A stretch of DNA of 32,702 nucleotides from an uncultured Pseudomonadota bacterium (GTDB lineage: Bacteria > Pseudomonadota > Gammaproteobacteria > Methylococcales > Methylomonadaceae), in NCBI GenBank assembly GCA_903877065.1, contig CAIRCR010000297.1, positions 1 through 32,702 on the forward strand, given 5' to 3'. Positions 10,009-20,506 of this stretch are shown here, one piece after another; positions within the stretch are counted from its first letter, which is position 1, and each line of letters starts with the position of its first letter. The notes under the pieces were generated by a model. It was given only the letters and a program-made list of their open reading frames with translations. It ran no database searches and was not told the origin of the DNA. The position numbers were made by a program, and so were the translations under genes.

Positions 10009-11622
10009 TTAAGTGTTCACGTTTTCAAAATCATCGCGCAATTTCATTTGTCGTTTTTTTCGATTGTAACCAACGGAAAAATCATGTGTTGCATCTCTTA
10101 TTTTTCGTAATAAAAGCATCATTCGACTGTTTTTTGGAAACATGAGCGGCTCTGATATTTGATGTAAATAAATTTCTTCGTTTTTTTTCGCAAGTCCAAT
10201 CAATGGCAATGTCAAATTCAATGAAATGAGTGCTTCATTTGCCGCGCTCACTTGTCCGCGTCCACCGTCAATAATAATTAAATTAGGCAACGGCTTTTCT
10301 TCACACAACAATCGTGAGTAACGACGGGTGACAACCTCTTTCATACTTGCAAAATCATCCGCGTGCGAAACAGTTTTTAATTCAAAGTGGCGAAAACCTT
10401 TTTTGTGGGCTTTCATATCAACAAACTGCGTCATACCTGAAACGATATGCTCATCACCCAAATTAGAAATGTCAAAACATTCAATGACACGCGGCAACGT
10501 CGGCAAATTCAACGCCGTTTGTAAATCAAGTAATGCACTGTCATCTTCCAAACTCGCTTCGATATTTTTTTCAGCCAATTGCATAAGCGCGAATTTATTG
10601 CCACGTTGCGGCAACGTTAGCGAAACTGCCGCGCCACGCAATTGCGTAAAAAACGATTCTAAATTTTCTTTTTCAGCGTCATCTGTCCAAATTTCAGTAT
10701 TCACAATGATTTCGTGCGGCAACGGATTTTTACGATAAAACGCGCTTAAAAATTCTTGTTCAACGTGTTCTTGATAATCGAGTTTGAAATCTTGTTTTCC
10801 TGCCAATACGCCGCGTTTAATACAAAATTGCACGACACGCATTTGCTCACCTTGCTTGCGAAACGCGATCACATCTTGATTTCGTGTATTTTGAGTATCG
10901 ACGATTTGTTTTTGGGCAAGTTGATCAAGACGGGTTAATTGATTGCGAATTTCTAAAGCACGTTCAAATTTTTGTGCTTCGGCGGCTTTTTGCATTTCAG
11001 TTTTAAGTCGCGACAACGTGTCTTTTAAATCGCCTGACAAAAATGCTTTTGCACGCTCAACCTGAACAGCGTAATCGGTTTGATTTATGTTTTGAATGCA
11101 CGGCGCGGAGCAACGATTGATATAAAAATTCAAACACGCTTTTTTGGGCAAGGTTCGACAATCGCGCAATTTAAAAAGTTGTATCACCATTTTTTGCAAT
11201 TCATGGCGAGTTGTTCCGTTCGTGTACGCGCCGAAAACGTCCATTTTCGCAGTGGGTTTTCGAGTTGAAAAAATACGCGGAAACGCATCTTTACTCAACG
11301 CGATATAAGCGAAGGTTTTTGCGTCTTTGAGAACGACGTTGTATTTGGGTTGATGCTGTTTGATTAAACGGTTTTCAAGTAACAACGCTTCGACTTCATT
11401 ATCAACAATAATCCAATCAATTTGTCGAATTTGAGCAACAAGGCGGCGCGTTTTAATCGGCAATAAATGTTGACTAGAAAAATAGCTTTTCACTCGCGCT
11501 CGAAGATTTTTTGCTTTGCCACAATATAAAACATCGTCACTCGCATTTTTGTACAAATAAACGCCCGTTTGAGTTGGAATGTCCGAGCTATTGAAGTCGC
11601 TAATTTTTTCAATCTGTAACAT
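10009..11622 (-). CDS. uvrC: UvrABC system protein C, short form apparently lacking the C-terminal helix-hairpin-helix region
   Basis: GIY-YIG domain (GVYLYKN...VLYCGKAKNLRARVKSYF), Cys-rich segment (CLNFYINRCSAPC), RNase H-like nuclease (ECFDISNLGDEHIVSGM, LIIIDGGRGQ, RDATHDFSVGYNRKKR). Ends DDFENVNT shortly after the last motif. Confidence 0.93.
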   Translation of the reverse strand: MLQIEKISDFNSSDIPTQTGVYLYKNASDDVLYCGKAKNLRARVKSYFSSQHLLPIKTRRLVAQIRQIDWIIVDNEVEALLLENRLIKQHQPKYNVVLKDAKTFAYIALSKDAFPRIFSTRKPTAKMDVFGAYTNGTTRHELQKMVIQLFKLRDCRTLPKKACLNFYINRCSAPCIQNINQTDYAVQVERAKAFLSGDLKDTLSRLKTEMQKAAEAQKFERALEIRNQLTRLDQLAQKQIVDTQNTRNQDVIAFRKQGEQMRVVQFCIKRGVLAGKQDFKLDYQEHVEQEFLSAFYRKNPLPHEIIVNTEIWTDDAEKENLESFFTQLRGAAVSLTLPQRGNKFALMQLAEKNIEASLEDDSALLDLQTALNLPTLPRVIECFDISNLGDEHIVSGMTQFVDMKAHKKGFRHFELKTVSHADDFASMKEVVTRRYSRLLCEEKPLPNLIIIDGGRGQVSAANEALISLNLTLPLIGLAKKNEEIYLHQISEPLMFPKNSRMMLLLRKIRDATHDFSVGYNRKKRQMKLRDDFENVNT

Positions 11623-11650
11623 GGTTTAATCTCACCTCAGCGACCGCATT

Positions 11651-14503
11651 TCAAAGGAGTCGCTTTAGAAAATCGCCCGTGTAAGATTTCTTATTTTTTG
11701 CCACTTGCTCAGGTGTGCCTTGCGCGATAATTTCCCCGCCTGCTTGACCGCCTTCGTAGCCCAAATCAATCAGATAATCACAGTTTTTAATCACGTCTAA
11801 ATTGTGTTCAATGACAAACACCGAGTTCCCTTTTTCAACCAAACTATTTAAAACCGCAATTAAGCGTTTTGTGTCGTCAAAATGCAGTCACGTCGTGGGT
11901 TCGTCAAGCATATAAACGACGTGACCACGCTTGCTTTTGCTGAGTTCTTTGGTGATTTTAATGCGTTGACTTTCGCCACCTGAAAGCGTTGTTGAACTTT
12001 GTCCCAATTTGATATAACCCAAACCAACCGCCAGCAAGGTTTGCAATTTTTTGTTAATCGATGGAATTGCAGCAAAAAATGGCGCGGCCTCACTGACTTC
12101 CATATTCAAAATTTCAGCGATATTTTTGCCTTTGTATAAAATGCTCAATGTTTCTTTGTTGTAACGTTTGCCGTTGCAATCGCTGCATTCCACATAAACA
12201 TCAGGCAAGAAATTCATCTCAATTTTTAACACGCCATCACCTTGACACGTTTCACAGCGTCCGCCTTTGACGTTGAACGAAAACCGTCCCTTTTCATAAC
12301 CACGCATTTTCGCTTCTTGTGTCACAGCGAAAAGGTCACGGATGTCATCGAATAATTTGGTGTACGTGGCGGGATTTGAACGTGGTGTTTTTCCAATCGG
12401 GTCTTGGTCAATAATAATTACGTTTTGCACGCAATCTGGCACGGCAATCGAATCGTGTTGTCCGATAAAATCGACTTGTTCGCCGAATTTTTTACGCAAA
12501 TACGGCATCACGGTTTGGTTAATCAATGTACTTTTTCCCGAACCAGAAACACCCGTAATGCCACACAAAATACCGAGCGGCAAATCCACATTGACGTTTT
12601 TCAAATTATTTTCGCTCGCACCTTTCACTTGAATAAAATCAACTGCTTCACGACGTTTTTCAGGAACGGTAATTGTCAATTCACCGTTCAAATAACGTCC
12701 TGTCAAACTATTCGGATTTTGCATAATTTCTTCGGGCGTGCCTTTCGCTGTAACGTGACCTCCGTAAATTCCAGCTCCTGCGCCAATATCAATCACATAA
12801 TCACTAGCGCGAATCGTATCTTCATCGTGTTCAACGACAATTAGCGTATTGCCCAAATCGCGCAATTTACGCAGTGTTTCAATTAGTTTTACATTATCGC
12901 GCTGATGCAAACCGATACTTGGTTCGTCCAAAATATATAAAACACCCATCAAATTACTGCCGATTTGTGTCGCCAATCGAATGCGTTGCGCTTCGCCACC
13001 TGATAAAGTTTTCGCACTACGCGATAGCGTTAAATAACTGAGTCCGACGTTATTTAAAAAACCTAATCGTTCGTTGGTTTCTTTTAAAACTTGTTTGGCG
13101 ATAACCAAATCTTTGTTTGTTAATTTGCTTGGTAATTGAAGAAAAAATTGCGCGGCATTTTCAATGCTCATGTCAGTCACATCGATGATACTTTTATTGT
13201 CGATTTTTACCGCTAAAACGACAGGTTGTAAGCGTTTACCTTTGCAGCTTTCGCATGGTTTGAACACCATAAATTTTTCGATTTCTTTTTTGCGGTGTTC
13301 ACTTTCGGATTGTTTATACAGTCGCAAAGTTTGCGGAATGACACCTTCAAAGCCGTCATCAAATTTCATATTTTCGCCCGTTGACCATTTGCCAGCCAAC
13401 ACTTCGGTTGTGCCATAAAGCAACACGTTTAATTGTTTTTCAGAAAATTCACCTAACGGTTTCCACACGTCAAAACCGTATTCACGCCCAACGACTGCGA
13501 TTTGTTGCGCTCGCCACGTTAAATCCATTTTTCCGTAAATCGCCAGCCCCCCTTCCATAATCGATTTTGTTTTGTCGGGGATGAGTAAGTCGATTGACAA
13601 TTGGGTGATTTCGCCTAATCCGTGACAGTCGCTACACGCGCCGAATGGGCTGTTAAACGAAAACATCCGTGGTTCTAAACTTTCGAATACAATTTTTGGG
13701 TGTTTAACACACGCCCCGAAGGTGCTGTAAATCGTTTCGCCTGAGCTACGTTGTAATTCTTTTTTCTTTTCGCCTGACGCATTTTTGTCGATGACAATCA
13801 TGCGTTCTTTGCCTAGTGATAATGCGTGTTCAACGGCTTCGTTGACACGCGAACGGTCGTCTTCATCAATCGTAACAATATCAACAACGGCTTCAATCCA
13901 ATGTTTTTCGTAACGTTCAAGGGTTAACTCGTCTTTGATGGTGTCGGAATCGTAGATTTTTTGATTGACGCGAATTTTGGCAAAACCTTGTTTGCGTAAA
14001 TCGTCGATGACTTGTTCGTGTGTGCCTTTTTGACCGTTGATAATCGGTGCGAGAAAAATCAGCGTTTTTCCTTGTTCGGTCATAATTAAACGACTGATAT
14101 TTTCTGCACTTTGCGGTTTGATTTCGCTGTGACATTTTGGGCAATGATGCGTGCCGATTCGCGCAAAAAGTAAGCGCAAATAATCATAAATTTCGGTCAC
14201 TGTGCCGACGGTTGAACGTGGATTTTTGCTGGTAGTTTTTTGTTCAATTGAAATCGCGGGCGATAAACCTTCAATGCTGTCCACGTCTGGTTTATTCATT
14301 AGCCCTAAAAATTGCCGCGCATACGCCGACAAACTTTCGACATAACGTCTTTGTCCTTCGGCATAAATCGTATCGAATGCCAGTGTCGATTTCCCCGAAC
14401 CAGAAAGCCCTGTGATGACAATCAATTTATTGCGTGGAAATTCCACGTCGATGTTTTTTAAATTATGTTCGCGTGCGCCTTTGACTATGATGCTGTTTTT
14501 CAT
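11651..14503 (-). pseudogene. uvrA: UvrABC system protein A with an in-frame TGA at 11888-11890
   Basis: ABC ATPase with Walker A ([26 protein letters not shown]), Zn-binding Cys pairs and LSGGE signatures. The frame reads ...[91 protein letters not shown]-stop with no frame change. Confidence 0.85.
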
Positions 14504-14759
14504 TTTGTCCTGCTCGAAAATTGAAGGGTGTTAAACCTAAGTTAGTGCATATTTTAAACGTTCGACACCTAGAAAAATTGGGGTGTTGCCATACATTTTT
14601 TTATTTATAATTTGGTTGTGACTCGAATTTACAGAATCATTTACACCCTGAAAAAAGTAAATGTAAAATATGCAAGTAATTTTTTAATAATGTGTAACTT
14701 TATTCATATAACAAGGACATAACTCTAAATTTCAACACTACGATTTTAGAAGGTTAACT

Positions 14760-14990
14760 ATGAGCATAAAAAAATTTTCAAAAATTCATCCTTCCATGAT
14801 ATATCCACGCAGGTTAGTTGGACATCGCTCACGACCCGCCACCTGCCCTTCGTGCAAGTCAAACAATATCAAATTTGTAGTTTTAGAACTAGAATTTAGA
14901 AGGCAATCGATTTGCATGAATTGTGCAACGTTATGGACAACACGAGATGCCCGTATCCCGATTCGATATAAACAGGAATTTTATAAATAA
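14760..14990 (+). CDS. Small putative zinc-ribbon protein (76 aa)
   Basis: CPSC...CMNC paired CxxC motifs; good SD AGAAGG upstream of ATG; intrinsic terminator just downstream. Confidence 0.65.
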   Translation: MSIKKFSKIHPSMIYPRRLVGHRSRPATCPSCKSNNIKFVVLELEFRRQSICMNCATLWTTRDARIPIRYKQEFYK

Positions 14991-15000
14991 ATTACGATTA

Positions 15001-15033
15001 GGATACGGTCAGTATCTTTATCGTATCCTTTTT
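15001..15033 (+). terminator. Rho-independent terminator downstream of the zinc-ribbon ORF
   Basis: GGATACG (15001-15007), 14-nt loop, CGTATCC (15022-15028), then TTTTT. Confidence 0.75.
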
Positions 15034-15090
15034 CAAGAAGTGTGTTGTCTATCGATTACAGCCATATAAAGCAAATTTTTGGGATACTAA

Positions 15091-15594
15091 ATGAAAGCAG
15101 CACAAATTATTTTGATTATTTCATTGGCAATGATTGCTGGAATTGGTGTTCGTATGATTAACCAATGGCAAGCTGAAAAAAAACCGATGATGCTGCCCAC
15201 TTTTTCATTTCCTGATTTGAACGGCAACACGCATCTTTCAACGGAATGGCAAGGCAAAATTTTAGTGCTTAATTTTTGGGCAACCTGGTGTCCTTCGTGT
15301 TTAAAAGAAATTACCGAATTTATGCTATTACAAACAAAGTATGGTGAAAAAGTACAATTTGTTGGCATTGCGCTTGACGACATAAACGCGGTTAATATAT
15401 TCCAACAAAAAATGGCAGTGAATTATCCACTTTTAATTTCTGGAGACTGGGCAGGCTTTAATTTAGCTAAACAATTAGGAAATTCGGTTAACGCTATTCC
15501 TTACACTGTCGTAGTCAATCCAGAAGGATTTATTGTGTATCGTCATGCTGGCGCATTGTCCCAGAGTGAATTACAGCAACAATTATTATTTTGA
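15091..15594 (+). CDS. TlpA/ResA-like membrane-anchored thioredoxin-fold protein
   Basis: N-terminal hydrophobic anchor; NFWATWCPSCLKEI active site; VNAIPYTVVVNPEGFIVYRHAGAL. Confidence 0.85.
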   Translation: MKAAQIILIISLAMIAGIGVRMINQWQAEKKPMMLPTFSFPDLNGNTHLSTEWQGKILVLNFWATWCPSCLKEITEFMLLQTKYGEKVQFVGIALDDINAVNIFQQKMAVNYPLLISGDWAGFNLAKQLGNSVNAIPYTVVVNPEGFIVYRHAGALSQSELQQQLLF

Positions 15595-15622
15595 TAAATA
15601 GCCATTGGTTTATAAGTTATTT

Positions 15623-16126
15623 TTAATTTTGCACATTTATTTTTATTTGTATTCTTGCTCTAACTAACGACAATGCAACCGTTACAATTAGCATAAACAA
15701 AGACAATTCCAAAGTGATAAACATTCCAATTTTAAAATAAGCAAAGAGTGGGTGAACGAATCGAACCAACCAACCCGCTAATTCTTCTGTAATCGCAGAA
15801 AAGAACGTCAAGCCACTTAACCAGATTTTTAAGCGTGTCGAAAACTCGGTCATTAACATCAAATGCGTCAGCGTCACCGCTAACATTCCCATAGAAAACA
15901 AGTGAAAATGTAGCACTTCGAGCATCCCGTCATAACTCTTGGCAGGAATAAATTGATCCTCGTTGCCGCAGTAATAGGTCATCACAGATTCGGCGGTTAA
16001 TCCCATGCGATGAAAATACATCATTGCGTTACTTACCCACAGCAACAGAATATAAGCCAAAAACATCAGCACCAACGCATTGAGCAACAGTTTTCGTTGC
16101 TGTTCGCCACTCACAAAATAACGCAT
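15623..16126 (-). CDS. Integral membrane protein with about four TM helices and several histidines
   Basis: Hydrophobic segments LLNALVLMFLAYILLLWV, FHLFSMGMLAVTLTHLML, LSGLTFFSAITEELAGWL, IGMFITLELSLFMLIVTVALSLV; TAATG overlap with the FMN-binding gene. Confidence 0.7.
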   Translation of the reverse strand: MRYFVSGEQQRKLLLNALVLMFLAYILLLWVSNAMMYFHRMGLTAESVMTYYCGNEDQFIPAKSYDGMLEVLHFHLFSMGMLAVTLTHLMLMTEFSTRLKIWLSGLTFFSAITEELAGWLVRFVHPLFAYFKIGMFITLELSLFMLIVTVALSLVRARIQIKINVQN

Positions 16127-16650
16127 TATTTTTTGACCATGACTTGATAAATTGCCATTACTTTTCGAACACTGTTTAACGCCGAACGCGTACTTAATGT
16201 CGCACCAGAAATTGCGTCAACACCCTTTGCAAAATCCATTTCTACCAATGGACGATTATTCAACAAATTAAACCAACGTTCTGGTGGCATATATTCTGGC
16301 GGTTCGTGAAACGCAAGCATAACAACATTTCGTAATTCGCCTTCAGGTGTTAGAACAATCATTAGCGTTTCTGGTTTCGTTCGCACGTTTTCAGTTTCAA
16401 TTGCTGCGTAACCTGAAACTTTGCCGTTTTCTTTTCCGACGTAAAAGGTGAATAAACCCGATTCAAGTTTAGATTTCGAGAGTTGTTGAATTTTCGTAAC
16501 GTCGGCATCTTCAGGAAATAAAGATAAATTTTCTACTGTTGCTTTACCAAAAGCGAGTTCTAAGGCTTCTGTTTTGCTGTAAAAAATTTGCGCGAAGCAA
16601 GGCGTTGTTAAACTAAAAAATAAGAGAGAAAGAACGATTTTAATTTTCAT
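16126..16650 (-). CDS. FMN-binding domain protein (putative covalently flavinylated, exported)
   Basis: Signal peptide MKIKIVLSLLFFSLTTPCFA; DAISGATLST resembles the ApbE flavinylation motif of NqrC/RnfG FMN-binding domains. Start moved to 16650 (AAGGAAAATAATG) from the ORF-track 16695. Confidence 0.8.
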   Translation of the reverse strand: MKIKIVLSLLFFSLTTPCFAQIFYSKTEALELAFGKATVENLSLFPEDADVTKIQQLSKSKLESGLFTFYVGKENGKVSGYAAIETENVRTKPETLMIVLTPEGELRNVVMLAFHEPPEYMPPERWFNLLNNRPLVEMDFAKGVDAISGATLSTRSALNSVRKVMAIYQVMVKK

Positions 16651-16796
16651 TATTTTCCTTTTTGTTAATGTTGAAAAATTCAAAGATTTCGTCATTGTCG
16701 CAGTGATTGTAAAGTTTCAAAAATTTGGATAATCCATGAAAAACGAAAGGTTAAAATGTCGGTTGCCGAAAAATTATCCGATCTTTAGCTAACGTT

Positions 16797-18977
16797 TTAT
16801 TTAAATCCCCCACCCTTAACACGTGTAATTTTTAACACAATCTGTAACTCTTTTAGCCGCCGTATAATTTGTGCTAAATGCACTCGATTTCGCGCTGTAA
16901 TAATAATCGAATCAATACAAACGCGAGAATCTTGATCAACGACCGTAACGTTTTCGATATTAGACTCTAAATTAGAAATGGTTGCTGCGACCGTTGCCAA
17001 CGAACCACGTTGATTTAAAATTTCAATTCGAATCTCAGTAGAAAAATCACCACTAACCTCTTCACCCCATTCAACATCAAGCCAGTTCTTTTGTTTTTTC
17101 TTAATCAGTGCATGATTGTGGCAATCATGCTGATGGACCACAATGCCTTTGCCAGGATTAAAAAAGCCGATAATTGAATCACCTGGAATGGGGTGACAGC
17201 ATTTTGCTAACGTCACCACCATGCCTTCGGTACCCTTAATCATCAAGGGATGATGTATATTTTTCGTACCGCCATCGAGTTTAACGTGATTATGTACATC
17301 GTCTTGTGTGAGTTGTTTTGCCACCAAAAATGGCATTTTATTTCCCAAACCAATATCTTCGAGCAATTTTTGAAACGATTTAATGCCTAACACTTTCAAC
17401 AACGTCGCAATTTTTTCAAAACTAATTTGCGCCAACTGCACACCCATTGCCTGCAATTCATTTTCTAGCAAACGCATTCCTAAATCGTGTGCTTGTTGCC
17501 CTTCAATGTGTTTTAAGCGATTACGAATAGCAGTACGCGCCCGCGCAGTAATGACGTAATTCAACCATAAGGGATTTGGACGGGCGTGTTCAGCAGTAAT
17601 AATTTCAACGGTCATGCCACTTTCTAATTGGGTTTGCAGTGGAATAAGTTGTTTATCAATTCGGGCTGAAACACAAGCGTTTCCTAAATCGGTATGCACC
17701 GCGTAGGCAAAATCAACAATGGTCGAACCTCGTGGTAATTTAATAATTGAGCCTTTTGGCGTGAAAAGAAACACTTCTTGTGGGAATAAATCTACTTTCA
17801 AATTGTCGATAAATTCAAGTGAATCACCAGCGCTTTTTTGAATTTCCAATAAATTTTTTAGCCATTCATGTGCTAAATCTTGGAATTTATGCGCTTTATC
17901 CGTATCGGTTTTATAGAGCCAATGTGCCGCAATTCCTGATTCAGACATACGGTGCATTTCGTGCGTTCTGATTTGAACTTCAATAGGTACGCCATAAGGA
18001 CCAATTAGAACAGAATGCAGTGATTGATAGCCATTTTCTTTGGGCAGAGCAATGTAATCTTTAAATCGTCCTGGAATCGGTTTGTATAAATTGTGCATAA
18101 TGCCCAGCACTCGATAACAGGCATCAATATCCTCACAATAAATTCGAAACGCATACACATCAAAAACATCGGCGAGTGGAATTTTTTTATTCACCATTTT
18201 GCGGTAAATGCTGTAGATATTTTTTTCACGCCCAGCAACAACACAAGGAAAATCGGCAGCTTCTAATCGCGCCCGAATTGTTCCTTCGATGGTATCAATT
18301 ATTTTACGTCGATTACCGCGTGCTTTTTTAATGGCATGACTCAATATTGCGTAACGCCAAGGATACATCGCCTCAAAACTCAAGGCTTCCAATTTTTGCC
18401 TAATCGTATTCATGCCCAATCGATTTGCAATCGGGGCATAAATATCTAGGGTTTCGCGTGCAATTCTACGTTTTTTAGGTGCCGCCATTACGCCGAGCGT
18501 TTCCATGTTATGCAAACGGTCGGCAAGTTTCACAATAATCACACGCAAATCTTTCGCCATTGCCAAAAACATTTTACGAATGTTTTCACCTTGTGCTTCG
18601 GCGTGTGATTGGTTTTCAATTTTTGATAATTTGGTAACACCATCAACTAAATTAGCGACTTCTTTATTGAATTTCGTGGCGATTTCTGCTTTGCTCACAC
18701 CCGTATCTTCAATGACATCATGCAAAATGGCAGCAGTAATTCCATCCGCATCAATTCGCATTTCTGCCAAACTAATTGCTACCGAAATGGGGTGGCAAAT
18801 GTAAGGTTCGCCACTTTTACGAAATTGTCCTAAATGCGCGGCGGCACCAAATTCATAGGCTCGTAGACATTGGGCAACGTGCGCTGCATCCAAGTAGCCC
18901 GACAAGACGCTTGATAAACGTTTAACTAACTGCGCTTCTAACGTTTCAGTAATACTTGAAGATTCGGATACAGACAT
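16797..18977 (-). CDS. spoT: Bifunctional (p)ppGpp synthetase/hydrolase SpoT
   Basis: HD hydrolase motif HDVIEDTG, synthetase GRFKDYIALPKENGYQSLH (RxKD), TGS region, C-terminal ACT; linked to rpoZ. Confidence 0.95.
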   Translation of the reverse strand: MSVSESSSITETLEAQLVKRLSSVLSGYLDAAHVAQCLRAYEFGAAAHLGQFRKSGEPYICHPISVAISLAEMRIDADGITAAILHDVIEDTGVSKAEIATKFNKEVANLVDGVTKLSKIENQSHAEAQGENIRKMFLAMAKDLRVIIVKLADRLHNMETLGVMAAPKKRRIARETLDIYAPIANRLGMNTIRQKLEALSFEAMYPWRYAILSHAIKKARGNRRKIIDTIEGTIRARLEAADFPCVVAGREKNIYSIYRKMVNKKIPLADVFDVYAFRIYCEDIDACYRVLGIMHNLYKPIPGRFKDYIALPKENGYQSLHSVLIGPYGVPIEVQIRTHEMHRMSESGIAAHWLYKTDTDKAHKFQDLAHEWLKNLLEIQKSAGDSLEFIDNLKVDLFPQEVFLFTPKGSIIKLPRGSTIVDFAYAVHTDLGNACVSARIDKQLIPLQTQLESGMTVEIITAEHARPNPLWLNYVITARARTAIRNRLKHIEGQQAHDLGMRLLENELQAMGVQLAQISFEKIATLLKVLGIKSFQKLLEDIGLGNKMPFLVAKQLTQDDVHNHVKLDGGTKNIHHPLMIKGTEGMVVTLAKCCHPIPGDSIIGFFNPGKGIVVHQHDCHNHALIKKKQKNWLDVEWGEEVSGDFSTEIRIEILNQRGSLATVAATISNLESNIENVTVVDQDSRVCIDSIIITARNRVHLAQIIRRLKELQIVLKITRVKGGGFK

Positions 18978-19004
18978 GAGCCTTTTAAAAACGAGAGAGT
19001 GTAA

Positions 19005-19256
19005 TTAAAACAGGGGATTTGCAGGCGGTTGGTGATCGTGAACCTCACCCATACGATGCAACGCGGCAACATTAGCTTCCGTGACATGACCAGCAGCAAT
19101 TTCACGCAAAGCAACAACCGTATCTTTGTCACGGTCACGAGGTACAAATTCTGTTGCTCCGTGACTTAATTGGCGCGCGCGGGTGCTTGCCAATAAAACT
19201 AATTTGAATCGGTTTTCAAGGTTTTCTAAACAATCTTCAATGGTCACTCTTGCCAT
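19005..19256 (-). CDS. rpoZ: RNA polymerase omega subunit
   Basis: [30 protein letters not shown]; start at 19256 with GGAG upstream; directly upstream of spoT. Confidence 0.95.
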   Translation of the reverse strand: MARVTIEDCLENLENRFKLVLLASTRARQLSHGATEFVPRDRDKDTVVALREIAAGHVTEANVAALHRMGEVHDHQPPANPLF

Positions 19257-19290
19257 TATTAGTATCTCCAAAATTAAAATAATAAATAAA

Positions 19291-19327
19291 AAATCGTCCT
19301 CACATTTTTTTAGCGTGAGAACGATTT
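19291..19327 (-). terminator. Rho-independent terminator downstream of pgk
   Basis: Minus strand AAATCGTTCTCAC-gctaaaaaaat-GTGAGGACGATTTTTT; 13-bp stem with one wobble pair, then a U-tract. Confidence 0.85.
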
Positions 19328-19336
19328 GACGCGGGG

Positions 19337-20503
19337 TTATTTCTGCAAAATTGCCACAGCGGGTAATTCTTTGCCTTCTAAAAATTCTAAGAATGCGCCA
19401 CCGCCCGTTGATGCGTAAGAAATTTGATCGTTAATACCATATTTATCAATGGCGGCAAGCGTATCGCCACCACCTGCAATCGAAAATGCGTCACTGCCTG
19501 CAATTGCGTATGCAAGTGTTTGTGTGCCATGTGCGAATTGTTCAATTTCAAAAACGCCAACAGGACCATTCCACACAATCGTTTTTGCTGATTTCAAGAT
19601 GTCAGCATAACGGGCGGCGGTTTCGGGTCCGATGTCTAAAATTAAATCATCGTCTTCAACGTCAGCGACATTTTTAATCGTTGCTTCAGCCGTTTCAGAA
19701 AATTCTTTCGCGCAAACGACATCGGTTGGAATTGGAATTTCTGAACCTGTGGCTTTTGCGTCGGCAATTAAACGTTTTGCTTCGTCAATTAAATCGACTT
19801 CATAAAGTGATTTGCCAACTGAAAAACCAGCCGCCACAATAAACGTATTCGCAATACCGCCGCCGACAATCAATTGATCAACTTTTTTAGAAAGTGATTT
19901 TAAAACGGTTAATTTTGTCGAAACTTTTGAGCCGCCAACAATTGCAATGACTGGTTTTTCTGGTGATTCAAGTGTGCGACCTAACGCTTCCAATTCACTT
20001 GCAAGCAACAAACCAGCACACGCAATCGGTGCAAATTTCGCTACGCTGTGCGTTGATGCTTGAGCGCGGTGTGCTGTGCCGAACGCATCCATCACAAAAA
20101 TGTCGCACAACGCCGCCATTTTTTTTCCTAACTCATCATTGTTTTTTTCTTCGCCGACGTTAAATCGCACGTTTTCGCACAAAACAACTTCACCTGTGTT
20201 GATTTCAATGCCATCAAGCCAGTCTTTTTCTAAACGAACAGGTCTGTTTAATAGTGCCGCTAAATGCTCTGCGACAGGTTGTAATGAATATTCGGGATTG
20301 TATTCGCCTTCGGTTGGACGACCGATATGTGACATCAATATCACCGCCGCGCCGGCATTCAACGCAAATTCAATCGTGGGTAAACTCGCTTGAATCCGAA
20401 TATCGCTGGTCACTTTGCCATTTTTGACAGGCACGTTTAAATCTTCTCGAATTAAAACACGCTTTCCAGCTAAATCTAAATCAACCATGCGTAAAATCGT
20501 CAT
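19337..20503 (-). CDS. pgk: Phosphoglycerate kinase
   Basis: [64 protein letters not shown]. Confidence 0.97.
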   Translation of the reverse strand: MTILRMVDLDLAGKRVLIREDLNVPVKNGKVTSDIRIQASLPTIEFALNAGAAVILMSHIGRPTEGEYNPEYSLQPVAEHLAALLNRPVRLEKDWLDGIEINTGEVVLCENVRFNVGEEKNNDELGKKMAALCDIFVMDAFGTAHRAQASTHSVAKFAPIACAGLLLASELEALGRTLESPEKPVIAIVGGSKVSTKLTVLKSLSKKVDQLIVGGGIANTFIVAAGFSVGKSLYEVDLIDEAKRLIADAKATGSEIPIPTDVVCAKEFSETAEATIKNVADVEDDDLILDIGPETAARYADILKSAKTIVWNGPVGVFEIEQFAHGTQTLAYAIAGSDAFSIAGGGDTLAAIDKYGINDQISYASTGGGAFLEFLEGKELPAVAILQK

Positions 20504-20506
20504 TTT

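Noticed and set aside
11888-11890. TGA recoded genome-wide (e.g. to Gly as in Gracilibacteria/SR1, or to Trp)
   Set aside because: TGA terminates other intact genes here, including the true end of the uvrA frame (11651-11653) and the TlpA-like gene (15592-15594); no other in-frame TGA inside a conserved domain was noticed.
11860-12093. Separate small minus-strand gene inside uvrA
   Set aside because: Alternative-frame ORF overlapping the uvrA ATPase region; no homology recognised.
16728-16786. Inverted repeat GGATAAT...ATTATCC downstream of spoT as a structured RNA
   Set aside because: Short AT-rich arms with a ~45-nt loop; not enough to support a feature.
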